DNA from: Allostreptomyces psammosilenae
GTDB lineage: Bacteria > Actinomycetota > Actinomycetes > Streptomycetales > Streptomycetaceae
Direction: 5' to 3'
DNA length: 64,000 nucleotides
NCBI RefSeq assembly: GCF_013407765.1
Contig: NZ_JACBZD010000002.1
Location: 196,001 to 260,000 of the forward strand
Shown here: piece after piece, positions 26,053 through 35,033 of the stretch
Layout of the letters: each line of letters starts with the position of its first letter
Numbering within the stretch: the first letter of the stretch is position 1
Program-made: the position numbers and the translations under genes
The notes under the pieces: generated by a model
Database searches by the model: none
Told to the model about the DNA's origin: nothing
The model's input: the letters and a program-made list of their open reading frames with translations, nothing else

Positions 26053-26748
26053 TCAGCGGTTGCGGCGGTAGGAGGCCAGCCAGACCAGGAGGAAGACGGC
26101 CAGCGGCACTGCGAGGACGAGGACGGCCAGCAGCCAATCGGGCACCTCACCGGCCGGCATGAACATGGACAGGGTGCCCGTGCCGATCAGGGCAGCCGTC
26201 CCCCAGAACATCCCCGCCAGCAGTCCCGTCCGGGCCGCATCGCGGCGGGCGATCCGGAGTGAGACCTCGGCGGACGGGCGCCAGTCCGGGCCGCGCAACG
26301 CGGCCCACGCCGCGCGCATCAGCTCCACCTCGTCCCGGACGGAGGACACGTGGACGTCGTCCACGTAGCGCAGCGGCACGCGGCGGCCGTCCGACCGGTA
26401 CGCGTTCGCGATCACGCGCGGCCCATAGCGCCGCACGACGGCGGTGAGCTCCTCCTCGGCGTGCAGGGCCTGGATCTCCGCCCACCTCAGCCGCGTGCTG
26501 CGGAAGACGCCGCGTACCCGGATGCCGTCGAGGTCCACGACGGTGCCGCACCGGGAGGCGGCGAAGGCCAGTGACCCGATGAGGCCGGCGACGAGCACCA
26601 CGCCGACGACCCCCACCCAGCCGGGAACCCCCTCCACGAGCAGGAGCGGCAGGAGCGGGGGAACCGTCCCGAGCCCGGCCGCGACACAGAGGCTCGCGGT
26701 CCGCCCCGCCCTCGCCCGGTACTCCCGAGGCAGCGCCTCGACAGCCAT
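26053..26748 (-). CDS. PH-domain-like membrane protein
   Basis: 231 residues. Two hydrophobic segments (GLGTVPPLLPLLLVEGVPGW, then VVGVVLVAGLIGSLAFAAS) are followed by a soluble part with CGTVVDLDGIRVRGVFRSTR and LRWAEIQALHAEE, which fits bacterial PH domains (PH6-type), and two more hydrophobic segments before the C-terminal RRNR. Function unknown; such proteins are thought to organise at the membrane. ATG 26748 is preferred; ATG 26760 is also in frame. Confidence 0.7.
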   Translation of the reverse strand: MAVEALPREYRARAGRTASLCVAAGLGTVPPLLPLLLVEGVPGWVGVVGVVLVAGLIGSLAFAASRCGTVVDLDGIRVRGVFRSTRLRWAEIQALHAEEELTAVVRRYGPRVIANAYRSDGRRVPLRYVDDVHVSSVRDEVELMRAAWAALRGPDWRPSAEVSLRIARRDAARTGLLAGMFWGTAALIGTGTLSMFMPAGEVPDWLLAVLVLAVPLAVFLLVWLASYRRNR

Positions 26749-26842
26749 GCCCGTCCGCATCCTCATCCCCATCCCCGTCCCCGTGGCCCCGACGCGGCTC
26801 CAGCCTACGAACACCCGCCCTCCACGGACCCCTCCCGTCGGC

Positions 26843-27748
26843 TCACACCATCCCGTGCGCCCGCAGGATGGTGAGGGCGCGGACGGTGGACCAGCCGCGC
26901 CATTCGAGGGCGGCGGCCTCGGAGTGGGAGTGCCAGTCGACGATCCAGCCGCCGTCGGCCTGGCGCTCGGCGGCCAGGCGGGTGAGGTCGGCCTCGACGG
27001 CGTCGGGGGCGAGGAGGGCGCGGAGCGGCCGGTGCGGCTGCGGGGAGAAGTCGAGGGGGCGCATGGCCTCGCCGTCGGCGCCGCCCTCCACGGGCAGGAC
27101 GGCATCGGCGGGGAGCCACGCGGCGAGGCGGGCGAGCTCGGCCGGTGCGCCCGGCAGGACGTCGTGCGCGGCGTCGAGGAACCACAGGGCGTAGCGGTAC
27201 TCCAGGGCGTGGCGCGGGGCCTCCAACTCCGCGATCCGGCTCCGGCAGTACTCCGTGGCACGGGCGAGCCAGGGGTGTTCGCGGACGCCCGGGTCGTGGC
27301 GGGCGACGCGGTGGGCGAGGGCGGCCACCACGGCGGTCAGGTGGAGCGACGAGACGCGCGGGTCCTCCTTCAGCCACAGCGGGGCGCAGCCGGCGGTGTC
27401 GGCGTCCGGGACGGGCAGGGCGAAGGGCAGGCCTCCGTCGGGCAGGGTGACGGAGGCCAGCCAGTCGCACAGCCCGGCCGCGAGGCGCCGGGCGGCCGGG
27501 GGCAGGTCGGGGCCGATGTCCTCCAGGGCCTCGAAGGCGTGCAGGGCGTGGCCGGGCTGGCTGACCGGCGCGCGCAGGTCGGGCTCCAGGCTCCAGCCGA
27601 AACCGCCGTCGGGGTTGCGGTAGGCGGCCAGGGCGGAGACGACGTCGTCCGGGTGCGCGCGGCCGGTGAGCAGGTCGAAGCGGCGGCGGTCGAGGAGGCG
27701 GGCGTGGGTGGCCATGAAGGCCGCGGTGGCGGAGAGGTCGGTCGTCAT
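26843..27748 (-). CDS. Alpha/alpha-toroid (prenyltransferase/cyclase-like) protein
   Basis: 301 residues. Three copies of a D-G-G-F/W turn are visible: YRNPDGGFGWSLEPDL, LPDGGLPFAL and RQADGGWIVDW. This is the QW-like signature of the alpha-toroid fold shared by squalene cyclases, prenyltransferase beta-subunits and related enzymes. The DXDD acid motif of class II cyclases is not present, so a cyclase role is doubtful; it may be a binding protein of that fold. Start ATG 27748 (MTTDLSAT); the reading frame upstream crosses the 8-bp repeat and is not a gene. Confidence 0.68.
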   Translation of the reverse strand: MTTDLSATAAFMATHARLLDRRRFDLLTGRAHPDDVVSALAAYRNPDGGFGWSLEPDLRAPVSQPGHALHAFEALEDIGPDLPPAARRLAAGLCDWLASVTLPDGGLPFALPVPDADTAGCAPLWLKEDPRVSSLHLTAVVAALAHRVARHDPGVREHPWLARATEYCRSRIAELEAPRHALEYRYALWFLDAAHDVLPGAPAELARLAAWLPADAVLPVEGGADGEAMRPLDFSPQPHRPLRALLAPDAVEADLTRLAAERQADGGWIVDWHSHSEAAALEWRGWSTVRALTILRAHGMV

Positions 27749-27802
27749 GGGCACCAGGCTGGTCGATCCGGCCCTGAGCTGGCTTGGACGAATGGGACTT
27801 CC

Positions 27803-27866
27803 GCGCACCCGCGCACCCGCGCACCCGCGCACCCGCGCACCCGCGCACCCGCGCACCCGCGCACCC
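27803..27866. repeat. Eight perfect copies of GCGCACCC
   Basis: A microsatellite of 8-bp units between the toroid-protein gene and ogt, 55 bp upstream of the former. Copy number is likely to change by slippage, and the unit is in the promoter region of the toroid-protein gene. Confidence 0.92.
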
Positions 27867-27882
27867 GCAGTCCCCCGGGCCG

Positions 27883-28404
27883 TCAGAACAGCGCGGCGGC
27901 CTCGCCCGTGGACGTCCGGGGCCCGCGCACGCCGCGCTCGAAGTCGAGCAGGTGGCGCTTGCGGTCCAGGCCGCCGCCGTAGCCGGTCAGGCTGCCGTTG
28001 GATCCGATGACGCGGTGGCACGGCACGATGATGCCGACCGGGTTCTTGCCGTTCGCCAGCCCGACGGCGCGGGAGGCTCCGGGGCGGCCGATGCGGTCGG
28101 CGAGCTCGCCGTAGGAGATGGTCTCGCCGTAGGGGATCTCCTGGAGCCCGGCCCACACCCGGCGCTGGAACTCGGTGCCGTGCAGGGCGAGCGGGAGGTC
28201 GAAGGTGGTGCGCTCGCCGGCGAAGTACTCCCCGAGCTGACGGATCACCTCGCCGAACGCCTCGTCGTCCGGCGTGCCGAAGGTCTCCTGCTCGGGGCGG
28301 TGGCGCTGGTCGGTCATGTAGAGGGCGGACAGCACGCCGTCGGTGGCCACCAGGGTGAGGGGGCCGACGGGGCTGTCGATCACGGTGTGGGTGCGGGTGC
28401 TCAT
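27883..28404 (-). CDS. ogt: Methylated-DNA--protein-cysteine methyltransferase
   Basis: 173 residues. It removes O6-methylguanine by irreversible transfer to Cys129 in the motif IIVPCHRVIGSNGSLTGYGG. The arginine finger and helix-turn-helix are in GETISYGELADRIG and SRAVGLANGKNP. Cytoplasmic. The ATG overlaps the stop of the Ada-AlkA gene (ATGA at 28401-28404), so both are made from one mRNA, a direct alkylation-repair operon. Confidence 0.95.
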   Translation of the reverse strand: MSTRTHTVIDSPVGPLTLVATDGVLSALYMTDQRHRPEQETFGTPDDEAFGEVIRQLGEYFAGERTTFDLPLALHGTEFQRRVWAGLQEIPYGETISYGELADRIGRPGASRAVGLANGKNPVGIIVPCHRVIGSNGSLTGYGGGLDRKRHLLDFERGVRGPRTSTGEAAALF

Positions 28405-29909
28405 GGGGTCCTCGTCGAAGACGTGTCGGAGCGGTTCTCGTCGCCGGGCAGGAAGTTGATCGGGTGGGTCCCGGTGGCCCACAGGTACTGGGTGGCGTAG
28501 GCGCGCCAGGGGCGCCAGGCCGCCGCGTGGCGGGTGAGGGCGGCCGGGGTGGTGGGCAGGCCGAGGTCCCGGGCGGCGGTCTTGACGCCCAGGTCGGTGG
28601 CCAGGAAGGCGTCCGGATCACCGAGGGCGCGCATGGCGATGGATTCGACGCTCCATGGTCCCAGGCCGGGCAGGGCCAGCAGCCGCGCCCGGGTGGCCGC
28701 CCAGTCGCTGCCCACGCCGAGGTCGATGTCGCCGGCGGCGAGGGCGCAGACCAGGCCGGTCAGCGCGTCGCGGCGGGCGCGCGGGAAGGCCAGGGCGGCC
28801 GGGTCCAGGGCGGCGAGCGCGGCCGGGGTGGGGAAGAGGTGGGTCAGTCCGCCGGCCGGGTCGACGATCTCCTCGCCGTGGGCGAGCACCAGCCGGGCCG
28901 CGTGGGTGCGCGCCGCCGCCGTGGAGACCTGCTGGCCCAGCACGGTGCGCACCGCGAACTCCGCCGGGTCGACGGTGCGCGGCACCCGCCGCCCCGGCGC
29001 CCTGGCGACCAGCGGCGCCAGCAGCGGGTCCGCGCCGAGCAGTTCGCCGACGGCCTGCGGGTCGGCGTCCAGGTCCAGCAGGCGGCGGCAGCGGCTGATC
29101 GCGATCGGCAGGTCCCGCAGGTCGGTCAGCGCCAGCTGGCAGCCGATGTGGTCGGGCAGCGGGCGCAGGGTGGCGGTGCCGTGTCCGTGCGGCAGGCGCA
29201 GGGTGCGCCGATAGGCGCCGTCCCGCCACTCCTCCACCCCGGGCACGGCCGTCGCCGCCAGGTGCCCGAACAGGTTGTCCGGGTTGAGCGGGGCGCGGAA
29301 CGGCAGCCGCAGCGCGATGACGCCCGGCGCGGCCGGCGCGTGGCGTCCGACGGCGCGCCGGCGCAGGTCCGTCGGCGTCAGGTCGAACACCGCCCGCACC
29401 GTCTCGTTGAAGGCGCGGATGCTGGCGAAGCCGGCGGCGAAGGCGACGTCGGCCATCGGCAGCCGGCTGGTCTCGATCAGCAGCCGGGCGGTCTGCGCCC
29501 GCTGCGCCCGGGCCAGGGCCAGCGGGCCGGCGCCGAGTTCCGCCAGCAGTTGGCGCTCCACCTGGCGGGCGCTGTAGCCGAGCCGCGCCGCCAGCCCGGG
29601 CACGCCCTCCCGGTCGACGACCCCGTCGGCGATCAGCCGCATCGCCCGGGCCACCAGGTCGGCGCGCTCGTTCCAGCTCGGCGAGCCGGGGCTGGCGTCC
29701 GGGCGGCAGCGCTTGCAGGCCCGGAATCCGGCCTGCTGCGCGGCGGCGGCGCTGGGGTAGAAGCGCATGTTGCGGACCTTGGGCGGCACGACCGGGCAGC
29801 TCGGCCGGCAGTAGACGCGGGTGGTCACCACGGCGGTGAAGAACCAGCCGTCGAACCTCGCGTCCTTGGACTGCACGGCGCGCACGCAGCGGTCCACGTC
29901 GGTGTACAT
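28401..29909 (-). CDS. Ada-AlkA fusion: alkylation-response regulator and DNA-3-methyladenine glycosylase
   Basis: 502 residues. The N-terminal Ada zinc domain has Cys34, Cys38, Cys65 and Cys68 (RVYCRPSCPVVPPK and ACKRCRPD), which would accept methyl groups from phosphotriesters. An AraC-type HTH follows (about 80-180; ARLGYSARQVERQL, FAAGFASIRAFNETVR), then AlkA_N and HhH-GPD glycosylase domains (LPGLGPWSVESIAMRALGDP, with the catalytic Asp in FLATDLGVK). Thus one protein senses damage, activates transcription and excises bases. ATG 29909 (MYTDVDRC) is the likely start. Divergent from lacI. Confidence 0.93.
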   Translation of the reverse strand: MYTDVDRCVRAVQSKDARFDGWFFTAVVTTRVYCRPSCPVVPPKVRNMRFYPSAAAAQQAGFRACKRCRPDASPGSPSWNERADLVARAMRLIADGVVDREGVPGLAARLGYSARQVERQLLAELGAGPLALARAQRAQTARLLIETSRLPMADVAFAAGFASIRAFNETVRAVFDLTPTDLRRRAVGRHAPAAPGVIALRLPFRAPLNPDNLFGHLAATAVPGVEEWRDGAYRRTLRLPHGHGTATLRPLPDHIGCQLALTDLRDLPIAISRCRRLLDLDADPQAVGELLGADPLLAPLVARAPGRRVPRTVDPAEFAVRTVLGQQVSTAAARTHAARLVLAHGEEIVDPAGGLTHLFPTPAALAALDPAALAFPRARRDALTGLVCALAAGDIDLGVGSDWAATRARLLALPGLGPWSVESIAMRALGDPDAFLATDLGVKTAARDLGLPTTPAALTRHAAAWRPWRAYATQYLWATGTHPINFLPGDENRSDTSSTRTP

Positions 29910-30047
29910 GCGTCCCAGCATCGTCGCTGGCCACACCCGGGGTCTAGCGGAAATCCGACGCCATCCTCGACGGCCGGGCGGCGTCCGGGAACGGCCCCGC
30001 GACGGATCGGCTGGAGCGCGCGGCCGGCATCGGCCCGTCGAATATCG

Positions 30048-30061
30048 TCGAATCGCTTCGA
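30048..30061. promoter_or_regulatory. Distal LacI operator, one mismatch
   Basis: TCGAATCGCTTCGA differs by one base from the perfect 14-bp palindrome at 30167-30180 and stands 99 bp upstream between centres. A DNA loop between them is possible. Confidence 0.6.
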
Positions 30062-30147
30062 GGGTATGGACAGGCCCATATGGCCGTGTTTACCTCGTCC
30101 AAGTCCGCCGCCGGACGGATCGCGGATCGAACCCGCGGGCATCCGAT

Positions 30148-30159
30148 CGAAGCGCTTCG
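30148..30159. promoter_or_regulatory. LacI operator, CGAAGCGCTTCG
   Basis: A perfect 12-bp palindrome, 20 bp (two helical turns) centre to centre from the next operator. It lies upstream of lacI at 30255. Confidence 0.72.
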
Positions 30160-30166
30160 CTGTGTG

Positions 30167-30180
30167 TCGAAGCGCTTCGA
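30167..30180. promoter_or_regulatory. LacI operator, TCGAAGCGCTTCGA
   Basis: A perfect 14-bp palindrome with the central CG and the flanks typical of LacI-family sites. It is 74 bp before the lacI ATG, so lacI is probably self-regulated. Confidence 0.77.
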
Positions 30181-30254
30181 CGACCTGCTCGCTCGCCCGC
30201 CTCGACCCGCCCGTCCCGCTCGACCGCCGTCACCGACCCGTGTGAGGAGCGTCC

Positions 30255-31370
30255 ATGGCCACCACCATCATGGAAGTGGCGCGCCATGCCGGCGTGTCGG
30301 CCAGCACCGTCTCCTACGTGCTCAGCGGCAAGCGCCCCATCTCGCAGCCCACCCGGGAGCGCGTGCTGGCGAGCATCGCCGAACTCGACTACCACCCGCA
30401 CGCCGGGGCGCGCGCCCTGGCCGGCAACCGCACGCAGGTCATCGGCCTGGTGATGCCGGTGGGATCGAGCGGCCTGCACCGGCCGCTGCTCGCCGAGTTC
30501 ATGATGGCGATCAGCGTCACCGCCCGCGGCTACGGCCACAACGTGCTGCTGCTCACCGACCAGGAGGGCCAGCGCTCCGTGGTGGACGCCACCCGCGGCG
30601 GGCAGGTCGACGGCCTGGTGATGATGGACGTCACCCTGCACGACCCGCGGGTGGAGACGGTGCGCCGCCTGGGCATCCCGACCGTGCTGATCGGCCTGCC
30701 GGCCGAACCGGGCGGCCTGGAGTGCGTGGACCTGGACTTCGCGGCGGCCGGCCGGCTCTGCGTGGACCACCTCGCCGACCTCGGCCACCGCGAGGTGGTC
30801 TTCGTCGGCCAGCCCGAGGAGGTCTACCGGCGCCAGACCGGGTTCGCCGAACGCACCCTCACAGGCGTCCTCGACCAGGCCCGGGAGCGCGGGGTGCGGG
30901 TCACCCACCGTCCCTGCGAGGGCGGCTGGTCGGCCACCGCCGGGCTGCTGGCGCGGGTCCTGGCGGAACGTCCGTCGGTGACCGCCCTGGTGGTCCACAA
31001 CGAGTCGGCCGCCAGCCACCTCGCCGGCGTGCTGCGCAACTGCGGGCGGGCCGTGCCGGAGGACGTCTCCGTGGTGGCGATCGGCGCCGACGCCGCCGCG
31101 GAGAGCGGCGAGCCGCCGCTGACCTCGATCGCCGTGCCCGCGCAGCGGCTGGGCACCCACGCGGTGCAGGCGCTGATGGCCCACCTGGAGGGCCCGCGGC
31201 GGCCGGCCGCGCCGCCGGGCGCCCGCCCCGCGCCGGGGCCGTCCCCGGGCGCGGGCGCCGGGCCGGACGGGCCGGGCGGGCCGCTGCTGCTCCGGCCGGA
31301 GCTGACCGTCCGGGCCAGCACCGGCCCGGCCAGGTCCGCCCCACCGCCCCGGGCGCCGCGGCACGGCTGA
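30255..31370 (+). CDS. LacI-family transcriptional regulator
   Basis: 371 residues. The N-terminal HTH is typical (TIMEVARHAGVSASTVSYVL, then KRPISQPTRERVLASIAELD, hinge YHPHAGARALAG). The effector domain is a periplasmic-binding-protein type with VIGLVMPVGSS and, at the end, GEPPLTSIAVPAQRLGTHAV. An unusual Pro/Gly/Ala-rich insertion occurs near the C-terminus (DNA 31200-31290). It heads a sugar-uptake operon whose enzyme is a GH31 glycosidase, so the inducer is probably an alpha-linked xyloside or glucoside. Confidence 0.92.
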   Translation: MATTIMEVARHAGVSASTVSYVLSGKRPISQPTRERVLASIAELDYHPHAGARALAGNRTQVIGLVMPVGSSGLHRPLLAEFMMAISVTARGYGHNVLLLTDQEGQRSVVDATRGGQVDGLVMMDVTLHDPRVETVRRLGIPTVLIGLPAEPGGLECVDLDFAAAGRLCVDHLADLGHREVVFVGQPEEVYRRQTGFAERTLTGVLDQARERGVRVTHRPCEGGWSATAGLLARVLAERPSVTALVVHNESAASHLAGVLRNCGRAVPEDVSVVAIGADAAAESGEPPLTSIAVPAQRLGTHAVQALMAHLEGPRRPAAPPGARPAPGPSPGAGAGPDGPGGPLLLRPELTVRASTGPARSAPPPRAPRHG

Positions 31371-31706
31371 CGGCCGGACGCCACCGGGTCCGGCCACGCG
31401 AGCGGGAGGCCGCTCGCCCGGCGGGAGGCCGCTCCTCCGGCGGGAGGCCCGCCCTGGTCGCCGCCCGGTCCCGGTCGCCGCCCGGTCCCGGTCGCCGACT
31501 CGCCCCGGTCGGCGGCCCGACGGCCGGCCCGCCGCCCCGCCAGCTCGCCGCCCCGCCCTCCACCAGCCCGGACCGAGGCCGGGCGCGCGGCGCGCTCCAC
31601 CGCCGTCGACGCCCCCGCTCCCGTCCCGAACACGTCCGCTTCGCGCATCCGTCCAGTGGCGAAACGTCACCCCCGTCCCGCAGCCCGCACGCGCGATAGG
31701 AAGCCC
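31371..31706. other. Intergenic region between lacI and binding-protein gene with short repeats
   Basis: This 336-bp stretch has a hairpin (arms 31398-31404 and 31411-31417) and repeated units GCGGGAGGCC (three times, about 31403-31450) and GGTCGCCGCCCGGTCCC (twice). I see no gene. It may end lacI transcription and hold the promoter of the transport genes, but no second copy of the lacI operator is visible. Confidence 0.6.
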
Positions 31707-32960
31707 ATGCGTCCATCCCTTCCCCCGCCCCGCCGGGCCCGGCCGCTGCGCGCCGTCGGCTCCTGCGCCGCCGCCCTGATGCTCACCACCGTCGGCGGCT
31801 GCGGCTTCATCACCGCCGAGACCGGTCCGAACACCCTCACCGTCGCCGACTACTACGTCGACGAGCCCGGCAACACCGCGCTGAACTCCCTGCTGGACAC
31901 CTGCGGGGCGCGGGCCGGCGTCGAGATCCAGCGGGAGACCATGCCCCGCGCCCAGATCGTCCCCAAGCTGCTGCGGGACGCCGCCGCCCGCTCCCTCCCC
32001 GACCTCGTGGTCACCGACAACCCCGACCTGGCCTCGCTCGCCTCCACCGGCGCCCTGCTGCCGCTGGACGACCGGATCGACACCAGCGCCTTCTACGAGA
32101 GCGTGCTGGCCGCCGGCTCCTACCAGGACACCCTCTACGGCATCGCCCCCGGCATCAACGGCCTCGCCCTCTTCTACGACCGGGAGCTGTTCGCCGAGGC
32201 CGGCCTGGAACCCCCCACCACCTGGGACGAGCTGCGCGAGACCGCCCGCCGGCTCACCGACGGCACCCGCTACGGCCTCGCCCTGTCCGCCGTCTCCACC
32301 GAGGAGGGGACCTGGCAGTTCGAGCCCTTCCTGTGGGGCAACGGCGGCGAACTCACCGACCTGGACGCCCCCGAGTCCGTCGAGGCGCTCACCTACTGGA
32401 ACTCGCTCTTCCAGGACGGCTCGGTCTCCACCTCCGCCCTGAACTGGTCGCAGTCCGACGTCACCGAGCAGTTCATCGGCGGCCACGCCGCGATGATGGT
32501 CAACGGCTCCTGGAACCTCTCCCACCTCGCCACCGTGGACGGCCCCGACTACGGCATCGTGCCGCTGCCCGTGCCGGAGGCCGGCGGCCGGCCCGCCAGC
32601 CCGATGGGCGGCGAGGTCTGGGCGGTGCCGGACCACGGCGGCGGCCCCAAGCAGGAGGCCGCGCTGGCGGTCCTGGAGTGCGTCCTCGACGACGACAACA
32701 TGTACGAGTGGGCGGCGCAGCGCACCGACGTCGCCACCAAGCCCGCGGTCGCCGAGCGGCTGGTGCGGCAGATCCCGGAGCTGGCGCCGTTCGTGGCCAG
32801 CGCGCCGAGCGCCCGGGCCCGCACCGACGTGCTGGGCACCCGCTACCCCGCCGTCTCGGCGGCGCTCAACGCCGCCATGCAGCACGTGGTGACCGGCGGA
32901 CGCACCCCCGAGGAGGCGCTGGCCGCCGCCCAGCGCGAAGCCGAAACGGCGGACGAATGA
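31707..32960 (+). CDS. ABC sugar transporter substrate-binding lipoprotein
   Basis: 417 residues. A signal with lipobox (TTVGGC, lipidated Cys) is followed by an extracytoplasmic solute-binding domain of family 1 type (MalE/UgpB-like): the segments PDLVVTDNPDLASLASTGAL, GLALFYDRELFAEAGLEPPT and GGHAAMMVNGSWNL are usual. It would catch the sugar for the permeases that follow. ATG 31707 has GATAGGAAG upstream; a longer frame to 31656 reads into the intergenic region. Confidence 0.92.
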   Translation: MRPSLPPPRRARPLRAVGSCAAALMLTTVGGCGFITAETGPNTLTVADYYVDEPGNTALNSLLDTCGARAGVEIQRETMPRAQIVPKLLRDAAARSLPDLVVTDNPDLASLASTGALLPLDDRIDTSAFYESVLAAGSYQDTLYGIAPGINGLALFYDRELFAEAGLEPPTTWDELRETARRLTDGTRYGLALSAVSTEEGTWQFEPFLWGNGGELTDLDAPESVEALTYWNSLFQDGSVSTSALNWSQSDVTEQFIGGHAAMMVNGSWNLSHLATVDGPDYGIVPLPVPEAGGRPASPMGGEVWAVPDHGGGPKQEAALAVLECVLDDDNMYEWAAQRTDVATKPAVAERLVRQIPELAPFVASAPSARARTDVLGTRYPAVSAALNAAMQHVVTGGRTPEEALAAAQREAETADE

Positions 32961-33066
32961 CGGCCCCGCACGCCCCGCGCGCCGCCGGCCCCGCCCCCCG
33001 GGCCGGCGGCGCCCCGCGCCCCGGCGACGCCCCGCGAGCGACCAGGATCAGGCAGGTGCACACCCC

Positions 33067-34029
33067 ATGAGTACCGCGCTCACCCCCGCGCCGGCCCCCG
33101 CCCCGGCGGCCGGCCCACCCGCCGCCGGCCGGGCCGGCCGCCGCGCCGACCTGGCGCGGCTGGGCTTCTACCTGCCGGCCACGCTCTACCTGCTGGTGTT
33201 CTTCGGCTACCCCATCGTCACCAGCGTGGTGATGTCCTTCCAGGACTACACCGTGAACTCCTTCTACACCGGTGACGCCCCCTGGAACGGGCTGGCCAAC
33301 TACGCCGAGGTGTTCCGGGACGAGCTCTTCGGCGCCACCCTGTGGCACACCGCCGTCTTCACCGCCGCCTCCCTCGCCTTCCAGTTCGCCATCGGCCTCG
33401 CCCTCGCCGTGTTCTTCCGCCGCCACTTCCCGCTCGGCGGCGTGCTCCGCGCGCTGCTCCTGCTGCCCTGGCTGCTGCCGCTGATCGTCTCCGGCACGGT
33501 CTTCCGCTGGCTGCTGGACCAGGACTACGGCGTGGTCAACAACGTCCTCACCGGGCTGAACCTGATCAGCGAACCGGTGCCGTGGCTGGTCAGCACCGAC
33601 ACCGCGCTGATCGCCGTGATCATCACCAACATCTGGATCGGCATCCCGTTCAACATGGTGATCCTCTACGGCGGGCTGCAGTCCATCCCCGACACCCTCT
33701 ACGAGGCCGCCGCACTGGACGGCGCCGGCCCCTGGCAGCGCTTCCGCCACATCACCTGGCCGCTGCTGCGCCCGGTCACCGCCGTGGTGCTGATGCTCGG
33801 CCTGATCTACACGGTCAAGGCCTTCGACGTCGTCATCGTGCTCACCCAGGGCGGACCGGCGGACTCCACCCAACTGCTGTCCACCTGGTCCTACGAGCTC
33901 TCCTTCACCGACCTCCACTTCGGCCAGGGCGCCGCCGTCGGCAACGTGCTCATCGCCATCGCGATGCTCTTCGCCGTCGTCTACCTGCGGTCCACCCGGC
34001 GCGCCGAGGCCGAGCAGGACGCGAGGTAA
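33067..34029 (+). CDS. ABC sugar transporter permease (MalF-like)
   Basis: 320 residues with six hydrophobic segments and the EAA coupling loop YEAAALDGAGPWQRFRHITW. It forms the membrane channel together with the next gene; both lie in the operon after the binding protein (gap 106 bp, no terminator seen). The N-terminal ~30 residues are Ala/Pro-rich, as often in actinobacteria. Confidence 0.92.
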   Translation: MSTALTPAPAPAPAAGPPAAGRAGRRADLARLGFYLPATLYLLVFFGYPIVTSVVMSFQDYTVNSFYTGDAPWNGLANYAEVFRDELFGATLWHTAVFTAASLAFQFAIGLALAVFFRRHFPLGGVLRALLLLPWLLPLIVSGTVFRWLLDQDYGVVNNVLTGLNLISEPVPWLVSTDTALIAVIITNIWIGIPFNMVILYGGLQSIPDTLYEAAALDGAGPWQRFRHITWPLLRPVTAVVLMLGLIYTVKAFDVVIVLTQGGPADSTQLLSTWSYELSFTDLHFGQGAAVGNVLIAIAMLFAVVYLRSTRRAEAEQDAR

Positions 34030-34034
34030 CGACC

Positions 34035-34940
34035 ATGGCCACCACCACCCCCACCACCACCGGCGGCGCCGACCGCGCCCGCCCCGCCACCGCCGGACGC
34101 CCCCGCGGCGCCCGGCCCCGCGCCCGCTCCCGCCGCCGCTGGGGCACCACCGCGCTGGCCGTCGCCATCGTCGCCGTCCTGCTCTTCCCGCTGTACTGGA
34201 TGGTCAACGCCTCCCTCCAGCCCAGCGCCGCCCTGCTGTCCATACCCCCGCGCTGGTTCCCCGAGGACCCGACGCTCGACGGCTACCGCGCGGCCGTCGA
34301 CACCCAGGGCCGCCACCTGCTGATCAGCCTCTTCGTGGCCTGCGGCAACGTGGTCCTCACGCTCGCCGTGGCCGCCCCGCTCGCCTGGGCGCTGGCCCGG
34401 TTCCGGCTGCGCGTCGGCCCGGTGCTGCTCTTCGCCCTGCTGATCGTGCAGATGGTGCCCGGCATCGTGATGGCCAACTCGCTGTTCGCCCTGTTCAACA
34501 CGGTCGGACTGCTCAACAACACCATCGGCCTGATGCTGGCCCACTCCACCCTGTCGGTGCCGTTCGCCGCCATCCTGCTGCGCGCCTTCATGCAGGACCT
34601 GCCCCGGGAGATCACCGAGGCCGCCGCCATCGACGGCGCCGGGCAGTGGCGCACCTTCCGCTCCGTGGTGCTGCCGATGAGCCGCAACGCGGTCATCACC
34701 GCCGGACTGTTCGCCTTCCTCTTCTCCTGGGCGGACTTCCTCTTCGCCATCACCATGACCACCCGCGACGCCATCACCCCGGTGACCGTCGGGATCTACC
34801 GCTTCATCGGGGCCAACACCACGGACTGGAACGCCGTCATGGCCTCCGCCGTGCTGGCCTCGATCCCCGCCGCGGTGCTGCTCGTCCTCGCCCAGCGCTA
34901 CATCGCCGCCGGCATCACCGGCGGCGCGGTCAAGGACTGA
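34035..34940 (+). CDS. ABC sugar transporter permease (MalG-like)
   Basis: 301 residues, six hydrophobic segments, EAA loop TEAAAIDGAGQWRTFRSVVL. It starts 5 bp after the first permease. No ATPase gene is present in the operon; in Streptomyces such importers share the general ATPase MsiK, which would be encoded elsewhere. Confidence 0.92.
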   Translation: MATTTPTTTGGADRARPATAGRPRGARPRARSRRRWGTTALAVAIVAVLLFPLYWMVNASLQPSAALLSIPPRWFPEDPTLDGYRAAVDTQGRHLLISLFVACGNVVLTLAVAAPLAWALARFRLRVGPVLLFALLIVQMVPGIVMANSLFALFNTVGLLNNTIGLMLAHSTLSVPFAAILLRAFMQDLPREITEAAAIDGAGQWRTFRSVVLPMSRNAVITAGLFAFLFSWADFLFAITMTTRDAITPVTVGIYRFIGANTTDWNAVMASAVLASIPAAVLLVLAQRYIAAGITGGAVKD

Positions 34941-35033
34941 CCAGCCCCCACACCACCCCACGTCCCACCAATCGCCCACGTCCCACCGACCCGCCCCAGC
35001 CCCCCCGCACGAAGAGACGGAGAGACGAGCAGC

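Noticed and set aside
26843-28621. One long frame joining the toroid-protein gene with the region of ogt
   Set aside because: It reads through the 8-bp microsatellite and out of frame through ogt; ogt and the toroid protein have their own starts.
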